Shown here: in pieces, positions 51,273-60,265 of the stretch
Layout of the letters: every line of letters begins with the position of its first letter
How positions within the stretch are numbered: position 1 is the stretch's first letter
Origin: Clostridia bacterium
GTDB taxonomy: Bacteria; Bacillota; Clostridia; Oscillospirales; Acutalibacteraceae
DNA: 64,000 bases
Reading direction: 5' to 3'
NCBI GenBank assembly: GCA_017438845.1
Contig: JAFRUO010000009.1
Span: 1-64,000 of the forward strand
The notes under the pieces: model-generated
Databases searched by the model: none
Told to the model about the DNA's origin: nothing
Seen by the model: the letters and a program-made list of their open reading frames with translations, nothing else
Position numbers and translations under genes: made by a program

Positions 51273-51383
51273 AAACTATAAATATGTGTATAAGTGCACC
51301 CTTTTTTAGAAAAAGAGGCTTTAGAACACTTTGAAAAAATTCAAAAAAACCAATAAGTAAACGCACAATGGAGGGTTTAATTT

Positions 51384-51899
51384 ATGGATAAAAATATGGA
51401 TGTTAAGGATCTGTTCAAGAAGCTGAAATCCGGCGGAAACAAGGACGCCCGTAAAAACGGCTCGCTGGCTTCGTTCTTTGAAAAGAATCCTAAGATGAAG
51501 ATTATTCTTCCGGCGGTATTCGTTGCGATTGCAGTTGTTGTTGCCGCCCTGATAATAATATCGGGCGCAAGGACCAATATAGATGTCGATGATAACATTT
51601 CGGTTGCAGGTCAGGCGGTTGAAGTGCTTCCGCAGGTAGAGAGAAGAAAGACGGACGAAATCGCTGACGAAATCGACCCCTTCTCCGAGGACGTTATTGC
51701 CAACGCAAAGCTCACGGGTGTTCTCTATGCTGCAGACGGTTACTATATTGCTACACTCGAAACGGATAAGGCAAGCTATCCCACGCTTCAGGTCGGTGAC
51801 AAAATCGGCAATTCGGAGTGGATGGTAGACTCTATTGACAGCGACTCCATCACCGTTTCGTGCGGAGAAAAGACAAGAACTATTCAAAAGAATAAATAA
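51384..51899 (+). CDS. PilP/GspC-like pilus assembly protein
   Basis: A 171-residue protein with a cytoplasmic basic N-terminus (about 1-37), one membrane helix at about 40-60 (IILPAVFVAIAVVVAALIII) and an outer beta domain near 105-168 (LTGVLYAADGYYIATLETDKAS ... LQVGDKIGNSEWMVDSID). The latter resembles the homology region of PilP/GspC, which links the inner assembly complex to the secretin in diderms. It is the first gene of the pilus operon. In a monoderm the partner is probably the LysM/secretin-N protein next to it. Confidence 0.68.
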   Translation: MDKNMDVKDLFKKLKSGGNKDARKNGSLASFFEKNPKMKIILPAVFVAIAVVVAALIIISGARTNIDVDDNISVAGQAVEVLPQVERRKTDEIADEIDPFSEDVIANAKLTGVLYAADGYYIATLETDKASYPTLQVGDKIGNSEWMVDSIDSDSITVSCGEKTRTIQKNK

Positions 51900-51947
51900 T
51901 TTTAAATTAAATATATTTAAAACTAAGATTACTTAGGGGGACACAAA

Positions 51948-53729
51948 ATGTACGGTTCAAGAAAGAAAGCAAAATCAGCACTGATTGCAGCTTTGGTCGT
52001 AATAATGCTTATTACCTGCTCTCTTCCCATGGCTGTTATGGGCAAGAGCTATGACGACTGCGAAGCTGAATATCAGTACTATGTCATCAAGACAGGTGAT
52101 ACGCTTACAAGAATTTCAAAGAATTACGGCGTTACAATTAATGACATTATGAAGGTCAACAACATCAAGAACGCCGACTGGATTCTTGCAGGCAATGTTA
52201 TCAAAATCCCGATCGGTGCGAATTACGGCAACGGCTCTTCGTGGGTTACCACAAGAGTTTCGCTTGACCTTGTTGACGCCAACGTTCAGGATGCACTTTC
52301 AATGATTGCTGCAAGCGCAGGCTATACCATTATCTTCGTTACGCCTTCGACGCAGACACTCACCGTAAAGCTTGAGGAAATGTCGGCGCTTAAAGCGGTT
52401 GACTATGTTACAAGACTTGCGGGCCTTTCCTACCTTAAGGACGGAAACACGCTTCTTGTAGGCAGTGCAACAGAGCTTAACAAGAGCTTTGTTGACAAGG
52501 TTGTTATGCACAAGTTTACTCTTAGATACACAACCGTTGACGTTCTTCAGCAGCAGGCATCGGCACTCGGACTTGAAAACGTACAGTACGTTGTTACCGA
52601 GCAGGACGACAGCACTGTATATATCAGCGCTTATCCGAAGGAGCTTGCAAAGATTAAGGAGCTCATCAAGCTTATCGATGTCAGCTCTAACATCAAGGCG
52701 GGCGGCACGCTCGTTCCCGAGAACTTTAAGGGCATTGAGCTTACATATATTGACGCTTCCGAGTTCTCACAGCTTCTGAGTAATCTTGGACTTGATACAG
52801 GTATTGTCACCACTATAAGACCTTATACATTATATACATTTGCTACAGGCGCAGCTCTTGAAGACGTTATGATTATCAAAAACATCGTCGACAGACCGCT
52901 TACCGGCAAGGATGCCGAGTACGCCGCAAACGCTGTAGGCAATAACGATAACAGTGAGGTTGTAAACAACACAACAACTAATAACAGCACAACTAACAAC
53001 AGTACCACTAATAACAGCACAACTAATAACAGCACCACAAACAACAACACAACGAACAACAATAACACGACTTCTACGGATACCACACAGGTACTTCGTG
53101 AGATTAACCTTACTTACATCGACAGAGCAACAGCTAAGGAAATCGTTGAAAGCTTCCCGTATGCAGTTACCATCTACGGTCCCGAGAAGATGACAAAGAA
53201 AATCTGGCTTATGGGTACTCAGTCCGATGTTAACAGCGCGGAGAGCAAGGTTAAGGAGCTTGACACGGAGAGCTATGCAGACAGTCTGAAGCTTGAAAAC
53301 TCCTTCTTCGTATACGACCTTCAGAACTGCACGGCTCAGGAAATGATTAAGAGACTTGAAAACATTTCGCTTGAGGATGTTTCCTTCATGACAAACTCCT
53401 ACGAGTCAGTTTCCAAGACGCTGATTGTTTACTGCCCGTATGAGAAGCAGGAGCAGGTTCGTAACCTTCTTGCGGCAATGGATTCGGCTTCGACAAGCGA
53501 GTCCTTATACAGAGCAGTTGAGGTAACGGTTAACACTGCAACAGGCGAACAGAGAATTGAGTCACTCAGACTTGTTCATCCCGAAATTCCTGCGGCATCC
53601 GAATTCCAGTATATTTCCACACCTGATAAGAGCGGAAACACTACTACATCGACAACCTATGTTAAGGCGACACCCGAAATGTGCGACTACATCAAGGCGT
53701 TGCTCAACGAATTGGATACAGCAGCTTAA
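51948..53729 (+). CDS. LysM protein with secretin N-domains (PilQ-like without pore)
   Basis: A 593-residue exported protein. The signal/anchor is at about 8-32 (ALIAALVVIMLITCSLPMAVMG); LysM follows at 44-88 (YYVIKTGDTLTRISKNYGV); an STN/N0 domain at about 100-170 (VSLDLVDANVQDALSMIAAS); then N1-type repeats near 180-235, 250-310 and 365-430. The linker from about 335 to 378 is a low-complexity N/T/S tract. The pore-forming secretin domain is absent, as expected with no outer membrane. LysM would hold it in peptidoglycan. It follows the PilP-like gene in the PilQ position. Confidence 0.8.
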   Translation: MYGSRKKAKSALIAALVVIMLITCSLPMAVMGKSYDDCEAEYQYYVIKTGDTLTRISKNYGVTINDIMKVNNIKNADWILAGNVIKIPIGANYGNGSSWVTTRVSLDLVDANVQDALSMIAASAGYTIIFVTPSTQTLTVKLEEMSALKAVDYVTRLAGLSYLKDGNTLLVGSATELNKSFVDKVVMHKFTLRYTTVDVLQQQASALGLENVQYVVTEQDDSTVYISAYPKELAKIKELIKLIDVSSNIKAGGTLVPENFKGIELTYIDASEFSQLLSNLGLDTGIVTTIRPYTLYTFATGAALEDVMIIKNIVDRPLTGKDAEYAANAVGNNDNSEVVNNTTTNNSTTNNSTTNNSTTNNSTTNNNTTNNNNTTSTDTTQVLREINLTYIDRATAKEIVESFPYAVTIYGPEKMTKKIWLMGTQSDVNSAESKVKELDTESYADSLKLENSFFVYDLQNCTAQEMIKRLENISLEDVSFMTNSYESVSKTLIVYCPYEKQEQVRNLLAAMDSASTSESLYRAVEVTVNTATGEQRIESLRLVHPEIPAASEFQYISTPDKSGNTTTSTTYVKATPEMCDYIKALLNELDTAA

Positions 53730-53738
53730 AGTTAAATA

Positions 53739-53762
53739 AGGGTGCGGGAAATCCTGCACCCT
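53739..53762 (+). terminator. Hairpin between the secretin-N gene and pilT
   Basis: AGGGTGCGGG and TCCTGCACCCT pair almost completely over about 10 bp with a very small loop. It is not followed by a good T-tract, so it may be an mRNA processing or attenuation point between structural and motor genes. Confidence 0.5.
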
Positions 53763-53814
53763 ATAGGCTTTTAATCACATTGCTGAATAAAATCATTCAG
53801 AGGAGTTGTAATTA

Positions 53815-54915
53815 GTGTTATTTTCCGGCAAACCCAGTAACTACCCGTATACGTTACACGATTTACTCAGAACTACATATGAAATGGGCGGTTCCGACCT
53901 GCATATCGTTGCGGGAATTGAACCCTGTATCCGTATTAACGGTGACTTGAAAAGACAGGAAAACCTGCCTAAGCTCGCACCCGAGGACGTTGAAAAGATG
54001 CTTTTCGACGCTCTGACAGAGCAACAAAGGCAGAAGCTTGAGGAAGACTGGGAGCTTGACCTTGCGCTTTCAGTTCCCAAATGTGCAAGATTCAGGGGCA
54101 ACATCATTCTTCAGAGAGGCACTCTTGCGGCAGTTTTCAGGGCGATTCCCTTTGAGGTACCGGATCTTGAAAAACTCGGCTTGCCCGCCGACGTTAAGAG
54201 ACTTTGCAATTTACCCAGAGGCCTTGTGCTTGTTACCGGACCTACGGGCAGCGGTAAGTCGACGACGCTTGCGGCTATGATTAAGCATATCAACCAGCGT
54301 TACGAAACCAACATAGTTACTGTTGAGGACCCCATTGAGTTCCTTCATACTCATATTAAATCGACGGTTCGCCAGAGAGAGGTCGGTACGGATACGCATA
54401 CCTTTGCAAACGCCTTGCGTACTGCGCTTCGTCACGATCCCGACACCATTATGATCGGCGAGATGCGTGACCCGGAAAGTATTTCAATTGCGGTTACCGC
54501 AGCAGAAACGGGACACCTTGTTTTCTCGACTCTTCATACGCAGACTGCGCCTATGACGATTTCCAGAATTATCGACTCCTTCCCGGAGGGTCAAAAGGGT
54601 CAGATCAGACAGCAGCTCTCCAATTCGCTTAAGGCAGTTATTTCACAGCAGCTTATTCCCACCATCAACGGTAAGGGAAGGTGTGTAGCTGTTGAATACA
54701 TGATAGATACCCCCTCTGTCAAGAACCTTATCAGAGAGGAAAAGGAGCATCAGCTTTACGCTGCAATGCAGACCGGACAGATGCAGGGTATGCAGACGAT
54801 GGATCAAGCTTTGATTAAGCTTTATAAGGAACAGAAAATTTCCAAGGAATCCGTAATTGAATATTGCGTTGACGAAAAGGAAGTAAGACGTCTTCTTATG
54901 ACATCGGGTTATTAA
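53815..54915 (+). CDS. pilT: Type IV pilus retraction ATPase PilT
   Basis: A 366-residue hexameric motor. Walker A TGPTGSGKSTT near 141, Asp box VTVEDPIEF near 170, Walker B DTIMIGEMRDPE near 210, His box TGHLVFSTLHT near 235, and the PilT-specific NLIREEK near 302 (AIRNLIRE motif in its SVKNLIRE form). GTG start with AGAGGAG upstream. It pulls pili back by depolymerising them. Confidence 0.96.
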   Translation: MLFSGKPSNYPYTLHDLLRTTYEMGGSDLHIVAGIEPCIRINGDLKRQENLPKLAPEDVEKMLFDALTEQQRQKLEEDWELDLALSVPKCARFRGNIILQRGTLAAVFRAIPFEVPDLEKLGLPADVKRLCNLPRGLVLVTGPTGSGKSTTLAAMIKHINQRYETNIVTVEDPIEFLHTHIKSTVRQREVGTDTHTFANALRTALRHDPDTIMIGEMRDPESISIAVTAAETGHLVFSTLHTQTAPMTISRIIDSFPEGQKGQIRQQLSNSLKAVISQQLIPTINGKGRCVAVEYMIDTPSVKNLIREEKEHQLYAAMQTGQMQGMQTMDQALIKLYKEQKISKESVIEYCVDEKEVRRLLMTSGY

Positions 54916-54946
54916 TTTTTACTACTGAAGGAAAGGAGCAGACGCT

Positions 54947-56152
54947 TTGGCATCCTTTACATATGACGGCTTAAACAGACAGGGTCAGAACGTACACGGC
55001 GAAGTTGTAGCGGATTCCTCGTCAGAGGCGATGGATAAGCTCCGTGAAGCCGGAGTTATAGTTACTGACATCAAAGAAAAAGTCATAAACGAAAAGAAAA
55101 AAACAGGCAAAAAAAAGGTCAAGATAGAGGACGTTGCGATTTTTGCAAGACAGATGGCGGCGATGATTTCCGCCGGTGTTCCGATTACAAGAGTTCTCTC
55201 GACCCTCGCAAAGCAGACCACCAACCCTACTCTGGCCTCTGCGATTGAGGAAATCGGAAGCAACGTTGAAGGCGGTATGCCTTTGTCGGAGGCTTTTGCT
55301 CAATACCCGAAAATTTTTAACGATTTGTTCGTAGCCATGATTGCAACCGGTGAGGTCGGCGGTATTCTTGAACAGTCGCTTTCCAGCCTTGCAACTCAGC
55401 TTCAGAAACAGAAGGCGTTGAACGACAACATCAAGTCGGCGGTTTCGTACCCGAAAAACATCGGTACGTTTGCTATCATTCTTTTGTTTGCAATGCTTGC
55501 ATTCATGGTACCCGTTTTCAAAAACATGATACCGGCGACCACAGAGCTTAACGGACTGACACAGTTTATCTTTAACGCTTCGGACAGCTTGAGAACACGC
55601 TGGTATTTGTGGATACTTGTTATTGCGGCAGCGGTAACGGCAATCTACTTTATAGTTAAGAGTAAGCCCGTTCATGTGTTCTGGGAAAGGCATAAGCTTC
55701 ATTTCCCGATGATCGGCGAGCTCGTATTAAAGCAGGTTATTGCGCGTTTTTGCCGTACGCTTGCAACACTTCTTGCCGGCGGTGTTACTGCAGTTGAAGC
55801 GCTTCAGAGCGCAGGCCCGACTTCGGGCAGTGACCTGATAGCAAAAGCGGTTGAAGACGCTATACAGGACATTGAGGAAGGTAAATCAATTTCCGATTCG
55901 CTTGACAAAAGCGGATTGTTTCCGCCCATGGTTACCGGTATGATAGCCATCGGTGAGGAGGCAGGTACGTTACCGGAGCTTCTCGACAAGGTCGCAGAGT
56001 TCTACGAAGAGGACGTTGAAACACTTTCAAGAAACCTTAAAGCTATGATTGAGCCTATTGCACTTATCGTTATCGGCGGTATCGTCGGTGCGATGATTAT
56101 AGCTCTTTACTTACCGATATTCACGGCATCTACATCTGTTGAAGGTTATTAA
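54947..56152 (+). CDS. pilC: Type IV pilus inner membrane platform protein PilC
   Basis: A 401-residue protein with two T2SSF domains. It opens FTYDGLNRQGQNVHGEV; the first domain is at about 65-190 (FARQMAAMISAGVPITRVL), the second at about 265-390 (FCRTLATLLAGGVTAVEALQ), with membrane helices near 168-195, 218-240 and 372-395. TTG start after AAGGAG. It couples the motors PilB and PilT to the pilus base. Confidence 0.95.
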   Translation: MASFTYDGLNRQGQNVHGEVVADSSSEAMDKLREAGVIVTDIKEKVINEKKKTGKKKVKIEDVAIFARQMAAMISAGVPITRVLSTLAKQTTNPTLASAIEEIGSNVEGGMPLSEAFAQYPKIFNDLFVAMIATGEVGGILEQSLSSLATQLQKQKALNDNIKSAVSYPKNIGTFAIILLFAMLAFMVPVFKNMIPATTELNGLTQFIFNASDSLRTRWYLWILVIAAAVTAIYFIVKSKPVHVFWERHKLHFPMIGELVLKQVIARFCRTLATLLAGGVTAVEALQSAGPTSGSDLIAKAVEDAIQDIEEGKSISDSLDKSGLFPPMVTGMIAIGEEAGTLPELLDKVAEFYEEDVETLSRNLKAMIEPIALIVIGGIVGAMIIALYLPIFTASTSVEGY

Positions 56153-56167
56153 TGGGAGAAATGAATT

Positions 56168-57154
56168 ATGGCAAAAATTAAAAGCGTAATCGGCTTAGAG
56201 GCTGATTCCAATGAAATCAGAGCAGTCGAAATAAGCCGTTCAAGCGGTGTGTACTCAGTTCTCGCTTGCGGGAAAATACCGCTTTCGGAGGGCGTAATTG
56301 AGGAAGGCTTTATCAGAGATGCCGACAGATTCAGCATTGCTCTGTCGGAGCTTATGCGAAACGGCGGTTTTAAGTCCACCGATATTGTAGTAGGCGTTAA
56401 TAACGAAAACGTTATCATGAGATATGCCTCCTTCCCGCAGGTTTCCCCCGACAAGCTCCGCAATATGGTTCTGCTTCAGGCGCAGGAGTTTATTCCGATT
56501 CCGGTTCAGGAAATGGAGATAGACTACGTCGTTGCCGGTCAGGACACCAATGACGACGACCAGCCGGTTACCAACGTAATGCTTATTGCCGCAAGAAGGA
56601 ATATGATCGAGCAGTACATCAATTTACTGTCGGCTTCCAGGCTTCAGGTAATCGACGTTGATTCAACCACGCTTTCACTTTGCAGAGGACTCAGGCATGA
56701 TGTAGTGACCGACGAAAAATACCTTGTAATCAACCTTACCGAGGACCTTCTTAACTTCGTTGTTATTGAGAAGGACGAGATTTCTATGGTACGTTCAATC
56801 AACATTCCCGAATTTGCAGCGGAAAGCGTTGAAAGGCTGTTTAAATACCAGTCGGGTTATGAGCAGGCTGAAGATGATATTGAAAACCTCGGCACCGTGC
56901 TCGGACAGGAAACCTCTTCATCGGTCAGCTACTATTCTATGCAGAATTCAGGTAAGCCGATTGAAAAAATCTTCCTGCTTGCCAACCTCGCCGCGGGCGA
57001 CCGCATAGCGGCAAGGATTTCGGATTTAATTGCAACAATTCCGGTTATCGTTCCGGATTTCTATAGGACAAACAATTTCGGACTCGATCAGAAGGTTCTC
57101 AATGAGTTCGCCGGATGCATAGGTCTTGGAATTCAAGCATTGGAGGTAAAATAA
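56168..57154 (+). CDS. pilM: Type IV pilus assembly ATPase-like protein PilM
   Basis: A 328-residue actin/FtsA-fold protein: IGLEADSNEIRAVEISRS at the start, PLSEGVIEEGFIRDADRFSI, VVGVNNENVIMRYASFPQV and VIDVDSTTLSLCRG. It forms the cytoplasmic ring that binds the N-terminal peptide of PilN. No membrane segment. Eleven bases downstream it hands over to pilN with shared ribosome sequences. Confidence 0.93.
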   Translation: MAKIKSVIGLEADSNEIRAVEISRSSGVYSVLACGKIPLSEGVIEEGFIRDADRFSIALSELMRNGGFKSTDIVVGVNNENVIMRYASFPQVSPDKLRNMVLLQAQEFIPIPVQEMEIDYVVAGQDTNDDDQPVTNVMLIAARRNMIEQYINLLSASRLQVIDVDSTTLSLCRGLRHDVVTDEKYLVINLTEDLLNFVVIEKDEISMVRSINIPEFAAESVERLFKYQSGYEQAEDDIENLGTVLGQETSSSVSYYSMQNSGKPIEKIFLLANLAAGDRIAARISDLIATIPVIVPDFYRTNNFGLDQKVLNEFAGCIGLGIQALEVK

Positions 57155-57892
57155 GTGTTTAAAGTAAGTTTGTTGCCTGACAGTTACAGGCGTCGTTTGC
57201 AAAGCAGACAAAAAATAGAAATTATCTCGGAAATTGCGCTTGTTATTCTCGTATGCTTATTCATTGTTTATGCGGGCGTTTCTATCAAGAACCAGGTGCT
57301 TCAGTCAAAGCTTTCCAAGCTCAGAGCCAAGAACGCGGAGCTTGAGGCAAAGTTCCCGGAGCTTCAGGAGTATCAGAACATCTACAACGACCTTCAGGCG
57401 GCAAGGAACATCGTTACAAGCATCACCCCCAAGGATATGGATGCGGTTGAGTTCTTTACCAAGGTTTCCGAAATAACGAACAAAACGCCTTTCGTCCAGA
57501 TGAAAGAGGTTGACATCGAAAACTGGTTTACCGACGGTGTCTGCAACCTTACCTGCGTTTGTCAGGATTACAGTGATATGAAGGACTACAAGGCACTCTT
57601 CGAGACTGAAGAGATGAAGGAAGTCGTTAAGCTTGTAGAGGTTACGAGCATTGAAAGAAAGCTTATGGAGGACGGCAGCAGATCCGTTCAGTTCGTACTT
57701 ACACTGAGCATTAATTCCGGCGCTAATGTTGAGGTTCAGGATCCTGTTTACGTTCAGGTTACCGACGAAAACGGCGAAACCGTTACCAATTCGGACGGCG
57801 AGGCTCAGACCACCGATATCGCAAACACAACTCAGGCAGCGGAAGCTCAGTCAGGCGCTGCAGAGACCACAACAGCTGCAGAGGAGGGATAA
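57155..57892 (+). CDS. pilN: PilN-like pilus alignment protein
   Basis: A 245-residue protein. The N-terminal FKVSLLPDSYRRR contains the (N)LLP motif that docks into PilM, followed by one membrane helix at about 28-48, a coiled coil near 50-95 and a ferredoxin-like outer domain. The C-terminal 45 residues are low-complexity (TTQAAEAQSGAAETTTAAEE), longer than usual. GTG start directly after pilM. Confidence 0.88.
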   Translation: MFKVSLLPDSYRRRLQSRQKIEIISEIALVILVCLFIVYAGVSIKNQVLQSKLSKLRAKNAELEAKFPELQEYQNIYNDLQAARNIVTSITPKDMDAVEFFTKVSEITNKTPFVQMKEVDIENWFTDGVCNLTCVCQDYSDMKDYKALFETEEMKEVVKLVEVTSIERKLMEDGSRSVQFVLTLSINSGANVEVQDPVYVQVTDENGETVTNSDGEAQTTDIANTTQAAEAQSGAAETTTAAEEG

Positions 57893-57895
57893 GCT

Positions 57896-58498
57896 ATGGC
57901 ATTAAGTGACGTATTGAAAAAGAAGCAGGCTACAGGCGAAGCCGAGCAGAAGGTTGAAAAGGAAAAGAAAAATCCTTTTGACGACGTCAGAGTGGTTATT
58001 GCTATCATCCTTGTTGCAAGTATTGCTCTTATTGCATTGATTGTTTACACATCAGGTCTGATTAAACAGAAGAATGAAGAAATCAATAAGGTAAAGGCGA
58101 CCTATGAACAGAATCAGCAGTCAATCGCCAACCTTATGGCGTTGCAGGCGCAGAGCGGCGTGTTCAGACAGCAAAAGGCTGAATATGACAAAATGATTTC
58201 CTCTGAGCCGATAGACAAAATGCAGGTGTTTATGGACCTTGAGGACGAGGTTGACGCACATAACTGCGTTATCACCGGAGATGTTGAAATTGAGGACCCG
58301 ACAAACACAGGTCTTGTCAATCAGGCTTCGGTTTCAATGACAATTGTCGGCAGCTTTACCGACATCACAAGATATTGTCAGTATGTTGCCTACGGCGATC
58401 CTATCAGGAGAATTGATTCTATCAAAATTACTCCCAAAGATGACACAACCGACGACAAGCAGGCAGAAATAGTAATGGTAGTATTTTCAAAGGGATAA
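57896..58498 (+). CDS. pilO: PilO-like pilus alignment protein
   Basis: A 200-residue protein with a cytoplasmic tail (KKKQATGEAEQKVEKEKK), a membrane helix at about 32-54, a coiled coil at about 58-105 and a C-terminal ferredoxin-like domain (VSMTIVGSFTDITRYCQYVA). PilO pairs with PilN to form the periplasm-like frame above the platform. Position after pilN supports the call despite weak sequence conservation. Confidence 0.85.
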   Translation: MALSDVLKKKQATGEAEQKVEKEKKNPFDDVRVVIAIILVASIALIALIVYTSGLIKQKNEEINKVKATYEQNQQSIANLMALQAQSGVFRQQKAEYDKMISSEPIDKMQVFMDLEDEVDAHNCVITGDVEIEDPTNTGLVNQASVSMTIVGSFTDITRYCQYVAYGDPIRRIDSIKITPKDDTTDDKQAEIVMVVFSKG

Positions 58499-58545
58499 TT
58501 AAGACCACACTTTTAGTATTAGATATATAGGGAGACACGATTTAA

Positions 58546-60231
58546 ATGGCAAACGTTATTATACCGGGAAGCATCGGCGCCAAATTAGTGGAAATGGGCG
58601 TTATTAATGAGGAACAGCTCAGCGAAGCGCTCGAAGTCCAGAAAACGAGTAAAAACCTCATAGGCACAATTCTTACACAGTTAGGCTACTGCACGGAGGA
58701 TGACATTGCAAAAGCGCTTGCAAAGAAGACCGGCTACAAATATGTTTCTATCAACGAAATCGGCGTTAACATGGCGGTTGCCAACCTCATTTCTCCCGAA
58801 GTTGCGTTAAGAAATAATATACTTCCTCTTTATCAGGACGAAAAGACCGTCTATGTGGCGATGAAGAACCCCAATGACATCATCACCATAGACAACCTTC
58901 GTCTTATGACCGGCAGTGACATCCGCCCGGTTATCGTTCCCGATATGGAGCTTGACGCTGCTATTGAGAACTTTGCAAATATGAACTCAACCCTCGACAG
59001 CTATGACGAGGATGAGGATACGGTACAGGATCAGGACGTTTCAGAGGAGCTTTCAATTGATGACAAGCCCGCCGTTCAGCTTGTTAACCAGGTTATCAAC
59101 AACGCTATCAAGGCAGGCGCATCCGACGTACATATTGAAGCGCTCGAAAAATATATGAGAGTCCGTTTCAGAATCGACGGCGTTTTAAGCGAGGTATTAA
59201 CCAACAACATCAAGCTTTTCCCGTCGGTAGTATCACGTGTTAAGGTTCTCGGCGGAATGGACATCGCCGAAAAGCGTATACCTCAGGACGGTCGTGCTAC
59301 GGTCAGATTTGAGGACAGAACCCTTGACCTTCGTATTGCTACAATGCCCACCGTTTTCGGTGAAAAAATAGTTCTCAGACTTCTTGAAAGAAGCCAGGGC
59401 GTTGTTAAGCTCAAGGATTTGCGCTTCTCGGAAAGACAGTTTGACAGATTCAACAAGGCAATACATATGCCTTACGGTTTCGTCCTTGTTACAGGACCTA
59501 CAGGTAGCGGTAAGTCAACGACGCTTTACGCAGTTCTTGACGAAATAAGCCAGCTTGAGAAAAACACAATCACGCTTGAGGACCCTGTAGAAAGAAGAAT
59601 GGCAGGTATTAACCAGGTACAGATGAACAACCGTGCAGGTATGACCTTTGCGGCGGCTCTTCGTTCTGTATTGCGTTCCGACCCGGACATCGTCATGGTC
59701 GGTGAAATCCGTGACAGCGAGACAGCAAAAATCGCTATTGAAGCGGCTCTTACCGGACATATGGTTCTTTCAACCCTGCATACAAACGACGCATCCGGCG
59801 CAGTTACGCGACTTGACGAAATGGGTGTTGAGCCTTTCCTTACGGCTTCCTCACTGGTCGGCGTTCTGGCACAGAGACTTGTCAGAAAGCTTTGCCCGAA
59901 GTGTAAGGAGGAGTATAAAATTTCAAGGGAGGAGCTGCTTAAAATTCTTCCCGACCTTTCTCCGGAGGAATACCCCGGAGAGGAGTTTACGCTTTACAGG
60001 CCCAAGGGCTGCATAACCTGCAACAATACCGGATATAAAGGAAGAGAAGCAGTATTTGAATTCCTTACCGTTACCGAAGAAATGAAAAGGCTTATTCTTG
60101 ACCGCGCAACGGTTGCAGAGGTTAAGGAGCTTGCCGTTTCACAGGGTATGCACACACTGAGAGATGAAGGCATATATAAGGTAATGCACGGCAGGACTTC
60201 ACTTGAAGAATTACTCAGAGTTATTGTTTAA
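58546..60231 (+). CDS. pilB: Type IV pilus extension ATPase PilB
   Basis: A 561-residue motor of the GspE/PilB family. The N-terminal MshEN domain (about 1-150: GAKLVEMGVINEEQLSEAL, RNNILPLYQDEKTVYVAMKN) can bind cyclic di-GMP in some relatives. Walker A TGPTGSGKSTTLY near 319, Asp box TLEDPVERR, Walker B DIVMVGEIRDSET and His box GHMVLSTLHTND follow, then the four-cysteine zinc site LCPKCKEEYK...CITCNNTGYKG near 449-495. It assembles pili. Its presence with pilT indicates a twitching-type system. Confidence 0.96.
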   Translation: MANVIIPGSIGAKLVEMGVINEEQLSEALEVQKTSKNLIGTILTQLGYCTEDDIAKALAKKTGYKYVSINEIGVNMAVANLISPEVALRNNILPLYQDEKTVYVAMKNPNDIITIDNLRLMTGSDIRPVIVPDMELDAAIENFANMNSTLDSYDEDEDTVQDQDVSEELSIDDKPAVQLVNQVINNAIKAGASDVHIEALEKYMRVRFRIDGVLSEVLTNNIKLFPSVVSRVKVLGGMDIAEKRIPQDGRATVRFEDRTLDLRIATMPTVFGEKIVLRLLERSQGVVKLKDLRFSERQFDRFNKAIHMPYGFVLVTGPTGSGKSTTLYAVLDEISQLEKNTITLEDPVERRMAGINQVQMNNRAGMTFAAALRSVLRSDPDIVMVGEIRDSETAKIAIEAALTGHMVLSTLHTNDASGAVTRLDEMGVEPFLTASSLVGVLAQRLVRKLCPKCKEEYKISREELLKILPDLSPEEYPGEEFTLYRPKGCITCNNTGYKGREAVFEFLTVTEEMKRLILDRATVAEVKELAVSQGMHTLRDEGIYKVMHGRTSLEELLRVIV

Positions 60232-60265
60232 CGAACCCTTCTTATTAAAGAAAAAGGTGATTAGT

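Noticed and set aside
51273..51383. A c-di-GMP riboswitch ahead of the pilus operon
   Set aside because: Such switches control some clostridial pili, but I could not find the conserved tetraloop-receptor or pseudoknot pattern in the leader.
52823..53086. Minus-strand hydrophobic frame (VVLLLVVLLFVV)
   Set aside because: It is the complement of the N/T/S repeat of the secretin-N gene, not a membrane protein.
54985..55702. Minus-strand frames opposite pilC
   Set aside because: Composition and lack of start signals show them to be shadows of the pilC coding strand.
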